From NCBI GenBank assembly GCA_002422865.1, contig DITN01000040.1, positions 63,749 through 114,720 of the forward strand: a stretch of 50,972 nt of DNA. Direction: 5' to 3'. A program made the translations under genes and the position numbers. The stretch's first letter is position 1. The number at the start of each line of letters is the position of its first letter. This document shows, one piece after another, positions 1 to 8,737 of the stretch. This DNA is from Bacteroidetes bacterium UBA6183. GTDB taxonomy: Bacteria > Bacteroidota > Bacteroidia > UKL13-3. The notes beneath the pieces were generated by a model. The model saw only the letters and a program-made list of their open reading frames with translations, ran no database searches and had not been told where the DNA came from.

Positions 1-1384
1 CTAAGTGTAACTCACCCATACCTGAGATTACAGTTTGACCTGTATCTTCATCTGTGTGAACACGGAAAGTAGGATCTTCTTCAGCTAACTTAGCCAAACT
101 CATACCTAACTTATCAACGTCTGCCTGTGTTTTAGGCTCAATCGCCAAACCGATAACCGGCTCAGGGAAATTCATAGCTTCTAATACAATAGGATTTTTC
201 TCATCACAAAGTGTATCACCTGTTTTGATATCTTTAAAACCTACAGCTGCTCCAATATCACCTGCACCTAAACTATCAATTGGATTTTGTTTGTTCGCAT
301 GCATTTGGAAGATACGTGAAATACGCTCTTTATTTCCGCTACGCGTGTTTAACACATAAGAACCTGCATCTAATTTACCAGAGTAAGCACGCATAAATGC
401 TAAACGACCTACAAATGGATCTGTTGCAATTTTAAACGCTAAAGCTGCAAATGGCTCATCGTATGATGGTTTACGGCTAACTTCAGCTCCAGTATCAGGA
501 TTTGTACCGGTGATACTTTGCTTATCCATTGGGCTAGGTAACAATTCCATTACTAAATCTAGCATGGTTTGTACACCTTTGTTTTTGAATGATGAACCGC
601 ACAACATAGGAACGATTTTCATATCAACAACAGCTTTACGCAATGCATCTAATATTTCGCGCTCAGTGATTGATTTTGGATCTTCGAAGAATTTCTCCAT
701 CAAAGAATCATCATATTCTGAAACTGCCTCCAAAAGTTTTTCTCTCCACTCTAGAGACTCTTCCATCATATCTGCCGGAATTTCAATCTCTTGGAATGTC
801 ATACCTTTATCGTGCTCGTTCCAAACCATTCCGCGGAAGTTAATTAAATCAACAACCCCTTTAAATCCATCTTCAGCACCGATAGGTAATTGCAATGGAA
901 CGGCATGGCTACCTAACATTTCTCTCACTTGTTTTACAACGTTTAAGAAATCAGCACCAGAACGATCCATTTTGTTAACGAAGCCTAAACGAGCAACGTT
1001 ATAGTTATTTGCTAAGCGCCAGTTAGTTTCTGATTGTGGCTCAACACCATCAACTGCAGAAAATAAAAACACTAAACCATCTAATACACGTAATGAACGG
1101 TTTACCTCAACGGTAAAGTCAACGTGACCAGGAGTATCGATAATATTGATGTGGTAGTTTTTACCACGGTATTTCCAAGGCACAGTAGTTGCAGCTGAGG
1201 TAATTGTTATACCACGCTCTGCCTCTTGTACCATCCAATCCATTGTTGAAGCACCATCGTGAACTTCACCAATTTTGTGGTTTACACCAGAATAGTACAG
1301 TATACGCTCAGTTGTAGTGGTTTTACCCGCATCAATGTGAGCCGCGATTCCAATGTTTCTTGTTAATGATAAGTCTCTTGACAT
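1..1384 (-). CDS. fusA: Elongation factor G, 5' part (cut by window edge)
   Basis: The translational GTPase EF-G moves tRNAs and mRNA through the ribosome after peptide bond formation. About 461 N-terminal residues of an expected 700 are present; the rest lies beyond the left edge. The G domain is complete: a P-loop (AHIDAGKTTTTE), the switch I segment RGITITSAA, DTPGHVDFT (G3) and NKMD (G4). They are followed by the domain II segment and the start of domain III. The ATG at 1382-1384 gives the usual N-terminus MSRDLSLTRNIGIAAHIDAG. It lies 27 bp downstream of rpsG in the standard rpsL-rpsG-fusA order, so it is almost certainly cotranscribed. Nothing odd is visible. Identification is secure. 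Confidence 0.98.
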   Translation of the reverse strand, partial: MSRDLSLTRNIGIAAHIDAGKTTTTERILYYSGVNHKIGEVHDGASTMDWMVQEAERGITITSAATTVPWKYRGKNYHINIIDTPGHVDFTVEVNRSLRVLDGLVFLFSAVDGVEPQSETNWRLANNYNVARLGFVNKMDRSGADFLNVVKQVREMLGSHAVPLQLPIGAEDGFKGVVDLINFRGMVWNEHDKGMTFQEIEIPADMMEESLEWREKLLEAVSEYDDSLMEKFFEDPKSITEREILDALRKAVVDMKIVPMLCGSSFKNKGVQTMLDLVMELLPSPMDKQSITGTNPDTGAEVSRKPSYDEPFAALAFKIATDPFVGRLAFMRAYSGKLDAGSYVLNTRSGNKERISRIFQMHANKQNPIDSLGAGDIGAAVGFKDIKTGDTLCDEKNPIVLEAMNFPEPVIGLAIEPKTQADVDKLGMSLAKLAEEDPTFRVHTDEDTGQTVISGMGELHL

Positions 1385-1411
1385 TTTATATGTACTCTAA
1401 ACTTTTATTAA

Positions 1412-1882
1412 TTAGCTAACTTTAAAGTGAGAGAATGCTTTGTTAGCTTCAGCCATTCTGTGTGTATCTTCACGTTTTTTAACTGCTGCACCTTCGCCTT
1501 TTGAAGCAGCGATAATTTCACCTGCCAATTTATCTGACATTGATTTTTCGTTACGTCTGCGAGAGTAGTCAATCATCCATTTCATTCCTACTGCAACTTT
1601 TCTGTCTGCAGGAACTTCCATTGGAATTTGGAAAGTAGCACCACCAACACGTCTTGCTTTAACCTCTACTGCAGGCATGATGTTATTTAAAGCTTTTTTC
1701 CAAACGTCAATACCACGCTCTTGGATTTTAGCTTCTACCTTATCAAGTGCAGTGTAAAATACATCATACGCTGTACTTTTTTTACCATCCCACATTAGGT
1801 TATTTACAAACCTTGTTACCAAAATATCGTTAAATTTTGGATCAGGTAATAAAATGCGTTTTTTAGGTTTTGATTTTCTCAT
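1412..1882 (-). CDS. rpsG: 30S ribosomal protein S7
   Basis: S7 is a primary binder of the 3' domain of 16S rRNA and lies at the E-site side of the small subunit head. The 156-residue length is normal. The sequence begins MRKSKPKKRILLPDPKF and carries the family block around NNLMWDGKKSTAYDVFY. It ends with the segment KREDTHRMAEANKAFSHF. It sits 23 bp after rpsL and 27 bp before fusA. In enterobacteria S7 represses this operon by binding the S12-S7 intercistronic mRNA; the short spacer here shows no obvious structure of that kind, so such control is not supported. Confidence 0.98.
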   Translation of the reverse strand: MRKSKPKKRILLPDPKFNDILVTRFVNNLMWDGKKSTAYDVFYTALDKVEAKIQERGIDVWKKALNNIMPAVEVKARRVGGATFQIPMEVPADRKVAVGMKWMIDYSRRRNEKSMSDKLAGEIIAASKGEGAAVKKREDTHRMAEANKAFSHFKVS

Positions 1883-1905
1883 TGTATACTATCCCTAAAT
1901 CTTAA

Positions 1906-2316
1906 TTATTTCTTTTTAGCTTTTGGATCAACCGCTGCTTGACCTGGTTTTGGTTTTTTAGTACCATATTTAGATCTGCGTTGGTTACGTCCGGCAACAC
2001 CTGCGGTATCTAATGCACCACGAACGATGTGGTAACGAACACCCGGTAAATCTTTAACACGACCACCGCGAACTAACACGATAGAATGTTCTTGCAAATT
2101 GTGACCTTCACCAGGAATATACGCGTTAACCTCGTTGCCGTTTGTTAAACGAACACGAGCTACTTTACGCATTGCTGAGTTAGGTTTTTTAGGAGTTGTT
2201 GTGTACACACGGGTACAAACGCCTCTGCGTTGAGGGCATGAATCTAAGGCTGGTGACTTACTTTTTGTTGTTATTTCAGTACGGCCTTTTCTTACAAGCT
2301 GTTGTATAGTTGGCAT
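1906..2316 (-). CDS. rpsL: 30S ribosomal protein S12
   Basis: S12 lies at the decoding centre and controls translational accuracy. It has 136 residues, with the conserved blocks CPQRRGVCTRVYTTTPKKPNSA and GRVKDLPGVRYHIVRG. The lysines equivalent to those altered in streptomycin-resistant mutants (about K43 and K88) are both the wild-type lysine, so no resistance is predicted from S12. The C-terminus has a basic tail ending KAKKK. It is the first gene of the str operon. Two Bacteroidota-type promoter candidates lie upstream, at 2362-2393 and 2512-2542. Confidence 0.98.
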   Translation of the reverse strand: MPTIQQLVRKGRTEITTKSKSPALDSCPQRRGVCTRVYTTTPKKPNSAMRKVARVRLTNGNEVNAYIPGEGHNLQEHSIVLVRGGRVKDLPGVRYHIVRGALDTAGVAGRNQRRSKYGTKKPKPGQAAVDPKAKKK

Positions 2317-2361
2317 ATTTTGCTTTTAAAAAAACAGTTTCTCTTAATTTTTAAGGGGAGG

Positions 2362-2393
2362 CAAAAGTAGATGTTATTATTATGCTATGCAAG
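2362..2393 (-). promoter_or_regulatory. Proximal promoter candidate of the str operon
   Basis: On the minus strand TACTTTTG (2362-2369) matches the Bacteroidota -7 consensus TAnnTTTG exactly. A weak upstream element, CTTG, lies about 20 bp away (2390-2393). Transcription would start near 2356, giving a leader of about 40 nt before rpsL. Confidence 0.55.
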
Positions 2394-2511
2394 TGCCTGA
2401 CAAAAAATATTTTAATTTTATTAAAATATTGGTTGCTGAGCGGGTTACAAGATAATATTAACCATCAGACTTTAACATCCGAAACCACTAAGTGGCTCTT
2501 AAAAGGGAGTG

Positions 2512-2542
2512 CAAAGATAGATAACTTATTTATATCAACAAG
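2512..2542 (-). promoter_or_regulatory. Distal promoter candidate of the str operon
   Basis: On the minus strand TATCTTTG (2512-2519) matches TAnnTTTG. TTG-containing upstream elements lie 16-19 bp away (2536-2542). A transcript from here would have a leader of about 190 nt, which includes the short palindrome CCACTAAGTGG at 2485-2495. The rest of the 2317-2619 gap shows no gene. Confidence 0.5.
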
Positions 2543-2561
2543 TTTTTCAACAAAAAAAGTC

Positions 2562-2602
2562 ATAAAAAAAGCCTGACTCCCTTTTTGGATAAGCCAGGCT
2601 TT
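2562..2602 (-). terminator. Intrinsic terminator after accC
   Basis: Read on the minus strand, AAAGCCTG pairs with CAGGCTTT around a loop of about 19 nt, followed by a run of Ts. It lies 18 bp past the accC stop and closes the six-gene lipid operon before the str promoters. Confidence 0.8.
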
Positions 2603-2619
2603 ATTATTTATTGCATGCA

Positions 2620-3966
2620 TTAAGCATTCATATCGAACGTATTCATGAATGCTGTGGTGAAATTTCCTTTTTTGAAATCTTCGTTTTGCATCAATTTAAT
2701 GTGCAATGGAATGGTCGTTTTTATTCCTGGACCTTCGATAATAAACTCGCCCAATGCTCTTTCCATTTTAATAATGGCTTCTTCACGGGTTTGCGCACTC
2801 ACAATAAGCTTGGCTATCATACTATCGTAGTTTGATGGAATGGTGTAACCTGCGTAGATATGCGTATCAACACGTGTTCCGTGTCCACCAGGCTTGTGTA
2901 GGTATTCTATTTTACCCGGAGTTGGGCGGAAGTTATTTTGAGGATCTTCGGCATTGATACGACACTCGATGGCATGCTTAGTTGGTAAATAATTTCTACC
3001 GCTAATAGGCACACCCGCTGCTATCAATATTTGTTCTTTTACCAAATCGTAGTTAATTACCTCTTCGGTAACCGGATGCTCTACCTGAATACGGGTATTC
3101 ATTTCCATAAAATAGAAATTGCGGTGTTTGTCAACCAAAAATTCTATGGTTCCTAAACCTTCGTAATTAATAGACTTTGCACCTTTAATTGCAGCATCGC
3201 CCATTATTTCGCGTAATTCAGGAGTAATAAATGGAGAAGGCGCTTCTTCAATCAGCTTCTGATGTCTGCGTTGAATTGAACAATCACGCTCACTTAGATG
3301 GCAAACATTTCCGTATTGATCACCTGCTAACTGAATTTCGATGTGACGAGGATCTTCTACATATTTTTCCATGTAAATACCATCGTTCCCGAATGCAGCA
3401 GCAGATTCTTGCTTGGCACTATCCCAATTGCGTTCAAACTCTTCGTCATTCCAAATAATACGCATACCTCTCCCCCCACCACCGGCAGTAGCTTTAATAA
3501 TTACCGGATAACCAATTTCTTTAGCTAACTCGCGGCCTTCATCTGAACTTGCAAGTAAACCATCACTACCCGGTATTACAGGTACACCTGCTTTTTTCAT
3601 GGTATCTTTAGCACTCGCCTTATCACCCATGGCGTTGATCATCTCGGGTGATGCACCAATAAATTTAATACCATGATCGCGGCATATTCCAGAAAACTTC
3701 GCGTTCTCGGATAAAAAACCGTAACCCGGATGTATGGCATCTGCATTTGTAATTTCGGCAGCTGCAATAATATTAGGAATATTAAGGTATGATTGAGGAG
3801 ATGGCGGAGGACCGATACAAACAGCCTCATCAGCAAATCTTACATGTAAACTATCTTTATCTGCTGTAGAGTATACGGCAACCGTTTTAATCCCCATTTC
3901 ACGAGCAGTACGAATTATTCTTAATGCTATTTCGCCACGGTTGGCAATTAATATCTTTTTAAACAT
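2620..3966 (-). CDS. accC: Acetyl-CoA carboxylase, biotin carboxylase subunit
   Basis: This enzyme carboxylates the biotin on the carrier protein AccB with ATP and bicarbonate, the first half-reaction of malonyl-CoA formation. The ATG at 3964-3966 gives 448 residues starting MFKKILIANRGEIALRI, the family N-terminus; an upstream in-frame start would add 12 unrelated residues. Visible motifs are the ATP-grasp glycine loop KATAGGGGRGMRI, the catalytic segment around HIEIQL, the block LSERDCSIQRRHQKLIEEAPSP, and EMNTRIQVEHPVTE. It follows accB by 94 bp. No carboxyltransferase gene (accA/accD) is in the window. Confidence 0.96.
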   Translation of the reverse strand: MFKKILIANRGEIALRIIRTAREMGIKTVAVYSTADKDSLHVRFADEAVCIGPPPSPQSYLNIPNIIAAAEITNADAIHPGYGFLSENAKFSGICRDHGIKFIGASPEMINAMGDKASAKDTMKKAGVPVIPGSDGLLASSDEGRELAKEIGYPVIIKATAGGGGRGMRIIWNDEEFERNWDSAKQESAAAFGNDGIYMEKYVEDPRHIEIQLAGDQYGNVCHLSERDCSIQRRHQKLIEEAPSPFITPELREIMGDAAIKGAKSINYEGLGTIEFLVDKHRNFYFMEMNTRIQVEHPVTEEVINYDLVKEQILIAAGVPISGRNYLPTKHAIECRINAEDPQNNFRPTPGKIEYLHKPGGHGTRVDTHIYAGYTIPSNYDSMIAKLIVSAQTREEAIIKMERALGEFIIEGPGIKTTIPLHIKLMQNEDFKKGNFTTAFMNTFDMNA

Positions 3967-4060
3967 ACGTTGTTTTAATGTTGATATGATTAGTAAAAAC
4001 AAAGTCGATAAGCTACAAAAAAGAACTCATCGACTTTAGTATTTTTATACTTTGTAAATA

Positions 4061-4531
4061 TTACATCGGTTCAACCAAAAATAACGGTTGATCGTATTCT
4101 ACCGGTGAAGCGTTTTCAACAAGCACCTTTACGATACGTCCTGATATTTCTGATTCAATCTCGTTAAACAATTTCATTGCTTCAACAATACAAAGAACCT
4201 TACCCGGTTTTATTTCATCACCAATACCTACAAATGCAGGTTTATCAGGAGATGATGACTTGTAGAAAGTACCAATCATTGGCGACTTAATGGTAATTAA
4301 GTTGCTTGCATGTTCGGCCACCGGGGCTGCTGCCGGAGTTGCTGGTGCAGATGGCGCTGCCGGAGCAGACATAACCACTTGTGGTTGCATTACTGGTGCT
4401 GTGCTTTGCACAAATACCTTTTCTTCTATCTTTTTAATGGCGATTTTAAAATCACCACGTTCAACTTCTACCTCAGAAACACCGGCTTCTGAAACTAATT
4501 TTATCAGTTCTTTAATTTCTTTTAATTCCAT
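4061..4531 (-). CDS. accB: Biotin carboxyl carrier protein of acetyl-CoA carboxylase
   Basis: This protein carries the biotin that moves carboxyl groups from AccC to the carboxyltransferase. It has 156 residues. An N-terminal helical part (1-40) is followed by a flexible linker rich in alanine and proline (about 43-75). The C-terminal biotinyl domain (about 77-156) contains the attachment motif EAMKLFN, with K120 as the predicted biotinylated lysine. The segment GTFYKSSSPDKPAFV is the usual thumb region. It lies between fabH and accC on the same strand. Confidence 0.97.
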   Translation of the reverse strand: MELKEIKELIKLVSEAGVSEVEVERGDFKIAIKKIEEKVFVQSTAPVMQPQVVMSAPAAPSAPATPAAAPVAEHASNLITIKSPMIGTFYKSSSPDKPAFVGIGDEIKPGKVLCIVEAMKLFNEIESEISGRIVKVLVENASPVEYDQPLFLVEPM

Positions 4532-4596
4532 GTTGGAGTTATTTGAATACTATCAAAAGTAATTTTTTTTTAGAATTGTACTACTAATGTGCAAAA

Positions 4597-5601
4597 TTAA
4601 TCGTTGTTGCTGTTGTATGCCCACTTTAAATAAATGGAGCCCCATGTAAATCCTCCGCCAAAAGCAGATAAAACCAGGTTGTCTCCTTTTTTCAATTTAT
4701 TTTCCCACTCCCACAACAACAAAGGTAGGGTACCATTTGTGGTATTCCCAAAATGATCAATATTAATCATCACCTTGTCTTTATCCAATCCCATGCGCTC
4801 GGCTGTGGCATCAATAATTCTTAAGTTAGCTTGGTGCGGAACAAGATAAGTAACATCTTCGGCAGTTAAGTTGTTTCGTTCCATTATTTGAGCAGATACA
4901 TCGGCCATGCCGGTAACTGCAAATTTAAATACGGCTTTTCCATCTTGATAAACAAAATGTTCGCGCGCATCTACCGTTTCGTGTGTTGGTGGTTTTAAAG
5001 ACCCACCGGCCTTTTGGTGTAAATAGTGACGGCCTTGACCATCAATTTTCAGCACACTATCAATTACTCCATTACCTTCTTCGTTTGGTTCAAGTAAAAC
5101 ACATCCTAAACCATCACCAAATATAATGCAAGTGTTTCTGTCGGTATAATCAATAATTGACGACATTTTATCGCCACCAACTACCAATACATTTTTATGT
5201 TTACCCGATTCGATGAAAGAAGCTGCAGTTTGAATGGCGAATAAAAAGCCGGAACAAGCAGCTGCCAAATCAAAACCCCATGCATTTTTAGCCCCAATTT
5301 TGTCGGCTAAAATACAAGCAGTTGAAGGGAATACCATATCAGGCGTTACAGTAGCGAAAATGATTAGCTCGATATCGTTTGCTGTAATTCCACGCTTTTT
5401 CAATAAGCCATTAACGGCTTCAACTCCCATATCGGAAGTAGCCAGACCGGGAGTATTTAGTAACCTTCTTTCTTTGATACCGGTACGTGTGGTTATCCAC
5501 TCGTCTGAGGTATCAACTAATTTCTCCAACTCTGCATTGGTAAGTCTGTATTCAGGAACGTATCCATGAACGCAGGTAATTGCGGCTGTAATTTTACTCA
5601 T
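4597..5601 (-). CDS. fabH: Beta-ketoacyl-ACP synthase III
   Basis: FabH starts fatty acid synthesis by condensing acetyl-CoA (or a branched acyl-CoA) with malonyl-ACP. The 334-residue length is normal. The nucleophile is C116 in DLAAACSGFLFA. The histidine lies in LVPHQANLRII and the asparagine in HFGNTTNGTLP, completing the Cys-His-Asn triad. TSDEWITTRTGIKERR is the family N-terminal signature. Its start codon is one base beyond the plsX stop, so translation is probably coupled. The primer specificity cannot be read from sequence alone. Confidence 0.97.
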   Translation of the reverse strand: MSKITAAITCVHGYVPEYRLTNAELEKLVDTSDEWITTRTGIKERRLLNTPGLATSDMGVEAVNGLLKKRGITANDIELIIFATVTPDMVFPSTACILADKIGAKNAWGFDLAAACSGFLFAIQTAASFIESGKHKNVLVVGGDKMSSIIDYTDRNTCIIFGDGLGCVLLEPNEEGNGVIDSVLKIDGQGRHYLHQKAGGSLKPPTHETVDAREHFVYQDGKAVFKFAVTGMADVSAQIMERNNLTAEDVTYLVPHQANLRIIDATAERMGLDKDKVMINIDHFGNTTNGTLPLLLWEWENKLKKGDNLVLSAFGGGFTWGSIYLKWAYNSNND

Positions 5602-5602
5602 T

Positions 5603-6562
5603 CTAGTTTACCGGTAGTACCAGATTTTTAAATTCTTCTCTTATGATGCTGCATAAACCGGAATCTGAAACTTCCTTGGCTGTAAAAATCATATTTTTAA
5701 ATGCCTTGGCGTTTGAAATACCATGTCCGATAATTACAGGAGCGTTAACACCAAGAATTGGCGTACCTCCATAATTTTCGTAATTAAAACGATCAAGGTA
5801 TTCGTCAGTACTTCCACGCTTTTTCACTACATAATAAAAAGCTTCGTACGCTTTAAGAATAATATTTCCTACAAACCCTTCGCATACTATCACATCACTT
5901 TTATCGGTCAATAAATCGCGGCCTTCCACATTTCCAATAAAGTTAAATGGACCTCCGCTTTCTAACAACTGATGTGCAGCGATAGTAACTAAATTACCCT
6001 TTTCTTTTTCTTCACCAATGCTCATTAAACCAACACGAGGAGCATCAACTTTAAGCACATGTTTCATCATCAGTGAGCCCAAAACAGCAAACTGGTAAAG
6101 TACATCGGGCTTACAATCTGCATTAACGCCCACATCCAAAAGCAAACCGGTTTTACCGTTAGGCTTAGGTACAGTGGCAGTAATACAAGGGCGAATAACT
6201 CCTTCAATAGGTTTAACAGAGAACATGGCTCCAACCAGCATGGCACCGGTGTTACCGGCACTCACAAAAGAGTCGATTTGTTTTGCAGCTAAATGGCCGA
6301 AACCAACTGCAATGCTTGAGTTACGCTTTTGCGATATTGCTTTTGTGGGATGCTCTCCCATTTCAATTACTTCTGTGGTATGCACAAAATCAAAGTCTGA
6401 TTCATTGACACCATTTTCGGCTAGCAATTGTTTGGCTATCGGTTCGTCACCGAATAAAACAATTCTAACATCAGAAGATAACTCTTTTTGGGCAAGGATA
6501 GCTCCTTTAATAGCCTCAAGGGGGGCAAAATCGCCTCCCATAATATCAAAGCCTATTCTCAT
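5603..6562 (-). CDS. plsX: Phosphate acyltransferase PlsX
   Basis: PlsX makes acyl-phosphate from acyl-ACP, the acyl donor used by PlsY in phospholipid synthesis. The ATG at 6560-6562 gives 319 residues starting MRIGFDIMGGDFAPLEAIKGA, the family signature; a TTG one codon earlier is possible but unneeded. Other conserved parts are SFVSAGNTGAMLVGA, LLDVGVNADCKP and the C-terminal segment GVNAPVIIGHGISNAKAFKNMI. It lies between rpmF and fabH, the usual rpmF-plsX-fabH order. Confidence 0.96.
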   Translation of the reverse strand: MRIGFDIMGGDFAPLEAIKGAILAQKELSSDVRIVLFGDEPIAKQLLAENGVNESDFDFVHTTEVIEMGEHPTKAISQKRNSSIAVGFGHLAAKQIDSFVSAGNTGAMLVGAMFSVKPIEGVIRPCITATVPKPNGKTGLLLDVGVNADCKPDVLYQFAVLGSLMMKHVLKVDAPRVGLMSIGEEKEKGNLVTIAAHQLLESGGPFNFIGNVEGRDLLTDKSDVIVCEGFVGNIILKAYEAFYYVVKKRGSTDEYLDRFNYENYGGTPILGVNAPVIIGHGISNAKAFKNMIFTAKEVSDSGLCSIIREEFKNLVLPVN

Positions 6563-6587
6563 CAAGTAGTAAGGGTTTGGGTGAATA

Positions 6588-6773
6588 TTAAACGTCTTTT
6601 CTCATGTCAGGGAACACTAACTTACCTTTGTAAAAGCCATCGGCAGTTACACGGTGACGTAAGTGTGTTTCGCCAGAAGTAGCATCAACAGAAAGGGTTG
6701 GGTTAACACCTTTGTAATGAGTTCTTCTCTTGTCTCTGCGAGTGTTCGAAATTTTTCGCTTTGGATTTGGCAT
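6588..6773 (-). CDS. rpmF: 50S ribosomal protein L32
   Basis: This small basic large-subunit protein has 61 residues and begins MPNPKRKISNTRRDKRRTHYK, typical of L32. The usual zinc-binding cysteines of many L32 proteins are absent: it has none, so this is the C-minus form, which is common. It lies 11 bp after the DUF177 gene and 25 bp before plsX. Identification rests on the N-terminal motif and the conserved neighbourhood. Confidence 0.95.
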   Translation of the reverse strand: MPNPKRKISNTRRDKRRTHYKGVNPTLSVDATSGETHLRHRVTADGFYKGKLVFPDMRKDV

Positions 6774-6784
6774 AATTGTATGTT

Positions 6785-7312
6785 TTAGTTGTTATTAAAA
6801 ATTCCTTTTAGTTTATCCCACATTGGGTTTGTTTGATTACCGTCTTTATCATCGCTCTCGAAGTTATTGATTTTACTCACCAACTCCGGATTGCATTTTT
6901 TTTCGGCCATCTCACAAACATTACGTGGAGGTATGCTTAGTACAAACGACTCATACAGATATTGTGTTAAATCGTATTCCAAAATATTTTTGGTAACATA
7001 TACAATTTCATCGTCACTGTAGTCTTCGTTTTCACTAATTTTCATTAAAAGATAAAACTCGTCCTCAAGCGGGATATCAATATCATCAAGGCAGTTGTCA
7101 CACTTTTGGCCAACAGTTCCTGTTAACGTAAAGTGAAGTTCGTACATGGTTTCAGTTTTAGTTAATTCCAATGTAACAACAGCTTCGGCCTTGTTAATAA
7201 TGCTCCCTTCTATTTGAGCGAAAAAAGCATCATTTAGTTTGAACTCAAATTGATTTGAGCCCATGTAGAGTTTGTTAAACTCGATTAAATAATCTTTTGA
7301 CTTCGTTCCCAT
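6785..7312 (-). CDS. DUF177/YceD-family protein, probable 23S rRNA accumulation factor
   Basis: YceD (DUF177) proteins sit directly upstream of rpmF in many bacteria. They have been linked to 23S rRNA accumulation in plants and E. coli; that role is family knowledge, not visible here. The ATG at 7310-7312 gives 175 residues; a TTG six codons upstream is less likely. A CDNC pair (GQKCDNCLDDIDIPLEDEF) and a second pair further on (NVCEMAEKKCNPEL) could form a metal site. The C-terminal part ends in the usual DPMWDKLK-like segment (NPMWDKLKGIF). It is the first gene of the lipid operon. Confidence 0.88.
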   Translation of the reverse strand: MGTKSKDYLIEFNKLYMGSNQFEFKLNDAFFAQIEGSIINKAEAVVTLELTKTETMYELHFTLTGTVGQKCDNCLDDIDIPLEDEFYLLMKISENEDYSDDEIVYVTKNILEYDLTQYLYESFVLSIPPRNVCEMAEKKCNPELVSKINNFESDDKDGNQTNPMWDKLKGIFNNN

Positions 7313-7327
7313 CTTTATAGAAGCCTG

Positions 7328-7359
7328 CAAATATAGCTAAACCTATTATTTTTTAGCAA
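7328..7359 (-). promoter_or_regulatory. Promoter candidate of the DUF177-rpmF-plsX-fabH-accBC operon
   Basis: On the minus strand TATATTTG (7328-7335) matches TAnnTTTG. GTTG lies 21 bp upstream (7357-7360). The predicted start near 7321 would leave a leader of only about 10 nt. Confidence 0.5.
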
Positions 7360-7510
7360 CCTTTATCCTATTTTATACTACTAAATATTGAATAACAAGC
7401 AAATACAAGCCAAATCAACCTTGTAAAAAGTAAATATTTATGAGTTTTTTGTTAGAAGTCGTACTTTTTTGCGGCAGAGTTCATTATTTTTGAAAAAACA
7501 CAAACCAAGT

Positions 7511-8737
7511 ATGGACGAGTTAAGCAAAGCCGGTTTTAGTGAGTTAGCCAAAGCTGCAAGTATACAACCCAAAGAGGCTTTAGTGGAAGTGAAAAAATCG
7601 CCAAAAGGCCTGTTTATTGGTGTTCCGAAAGAAACCACTTTGCAAGAACATCGTATCTCGCTTACGCCATCATCTGTGAATTTATTGGTAACAAACGGCA
7701 ACGAGGTTAGAATTGAGGCCGGTGCAGGTAAACATGCGCATTTTAGCGACCGTGATTACAGTGAAGCCGGTGCACAGATTTGTTACAATCCTGATGAAGT
7801 ATATAAAGCTGATGTAATAGTAAAAGTTGAACCACCAACCGAACATGAAATTAGTCTGCTTCAAACCCAACAGCTCTTGATATCTGCAATTCAGCTTAGC
7901 AGCAGAAGCGATACCTACATCAGAAGTTTAATGGCTAAAAAAATGACCGCTATTGCGTTTGAGTTTTTAAAGTCTGATGACGATATACATCCTATTGTGA
8001 GAAGCATGAGTGAAATTTCGGGCTTGTCATCAATAGCTGTAGCATCTGAATTACTTTGCAGCACACGTGGAGGTAAGGGAGAAATGTTAGGCGGTGTCAC
8101 CGGAATTCCACCAACAGAAATTGTAATTCTTGGGGCCGGAACTGTTGGTGAATACGCTGCAAGAACAGCTTTAGGTAAAGGTGCCACCGTTAAAGTGTTT
8201 GATAATTCTTTAGAAAAACTACGCAGGTTACAAAACAACCTGGGAGTTAAAATATTTACTTCTTTACTTCATCCTAAAATATTACAAAAAGCGCTTCAAT
8301 CGGCTGATGTTGCCATTGGTTGTTTGTGGAGTGCAGAAGGACGCAGCCTAAATGTGGTTACAGAAGAAATGGTGAGCAAAATGAAACCTATGTCGGTTAT
8401 TGTGGATATATGCATTGACCAAGGCGGATGTTTTGAAACCAGTGAAGTAACCAGCCACGATAAGCCAACATTTATCAAGCATGATGTGATTCATTATTGT
8501 GTGCCGAACATTAACTCGAGAGTTAGTCGCACCGCCAGTTATGCATTGAGTAATATTTTAACCCCACTTCTTTTAGATTTAGCTGAATGTGGATCAGTAA
8601 CAGATTACTTGTGGGCCAATCAATCGGCAAGAAGCGGAGTATACATTTACAAAGGAAATTTAACCAATAAACACATTGGTCAACGTTTAAATATTTACCC
8701 TAAAGATTTAGATTTGTTAATTGCGGCACACGCTTAA
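7511..8737 (+). CDS. ald: Alanine dehydrogenase (Ald/PntAA superfamily)
   Basis: This enzyme interconverts L-alanine and pyruvate plus ammonia with NAD. The ATG at 7511 gives 408 residues; a TTG at 7469 would add 14 residues without family similarity. Visible parts are the substrate-binding N-terminal block VPKETTLQEHRISLTPSSV and VKVEPP. The Rossmann loop is VILGAGTVGEYAARTALGKGA, ending in an acidic VFDN. The catalytic segment VDICIDQGGCFETSEVTSHDKPTF favours alanine dehydrogenase over transhydrogenase alpha. An N-terminal extension of about 35 residues precedes the catalytic domain. Its stop overlaps the end of the convergent ligase gene by 4 bp. Confidence 0.88.
   Translation: MDELSKAGFSELAKAASIQPKEALVEVKKSPKGLFIGVPKETTLQEHRISLTPSSVNLLVTNGNEVRIEAGAGKHAHFSDRDYSEAGAQICYNPDEVYKADVIVKVEPPTEHEISLLQTQQLLISAIQLSSRSDTYIRSLMAKKMTAIAFEFLKSDDDIHPIVRSMSEISGLSSIAVASELLCSTRGGKGEMLGGVTGIPPTEIVILGAGTVGEYAARTALGKGATVKVFDNSLEKLRRLQNNLGVKIFTSLLHPKILQKALQSADVAIGCLWSAEGRSLNVVTEEMVSKMKPMSVIVDICIDQGGCFETSEVTSHDKPTFIKHDVIHYCVPNINSRVSRTASYALSNILTPLLLDLAECGSVTDYLWANQSARSGVYIYKGNLTNKHIGQRLNIYPKDLDLLIAAHA

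Noticed and set aside
510..1004. Plus-strand open frame inside fusA
   Set aside because: It is antisense to a conserved gene and its translation resembles no protein; it is a shadow frame.
7462..7471. Promoter TACTTTTTTG before alanine dehydrogenase
   Set aside because: It has two Ts too many for TAnnTTTG and no upstream element at correct spacing.
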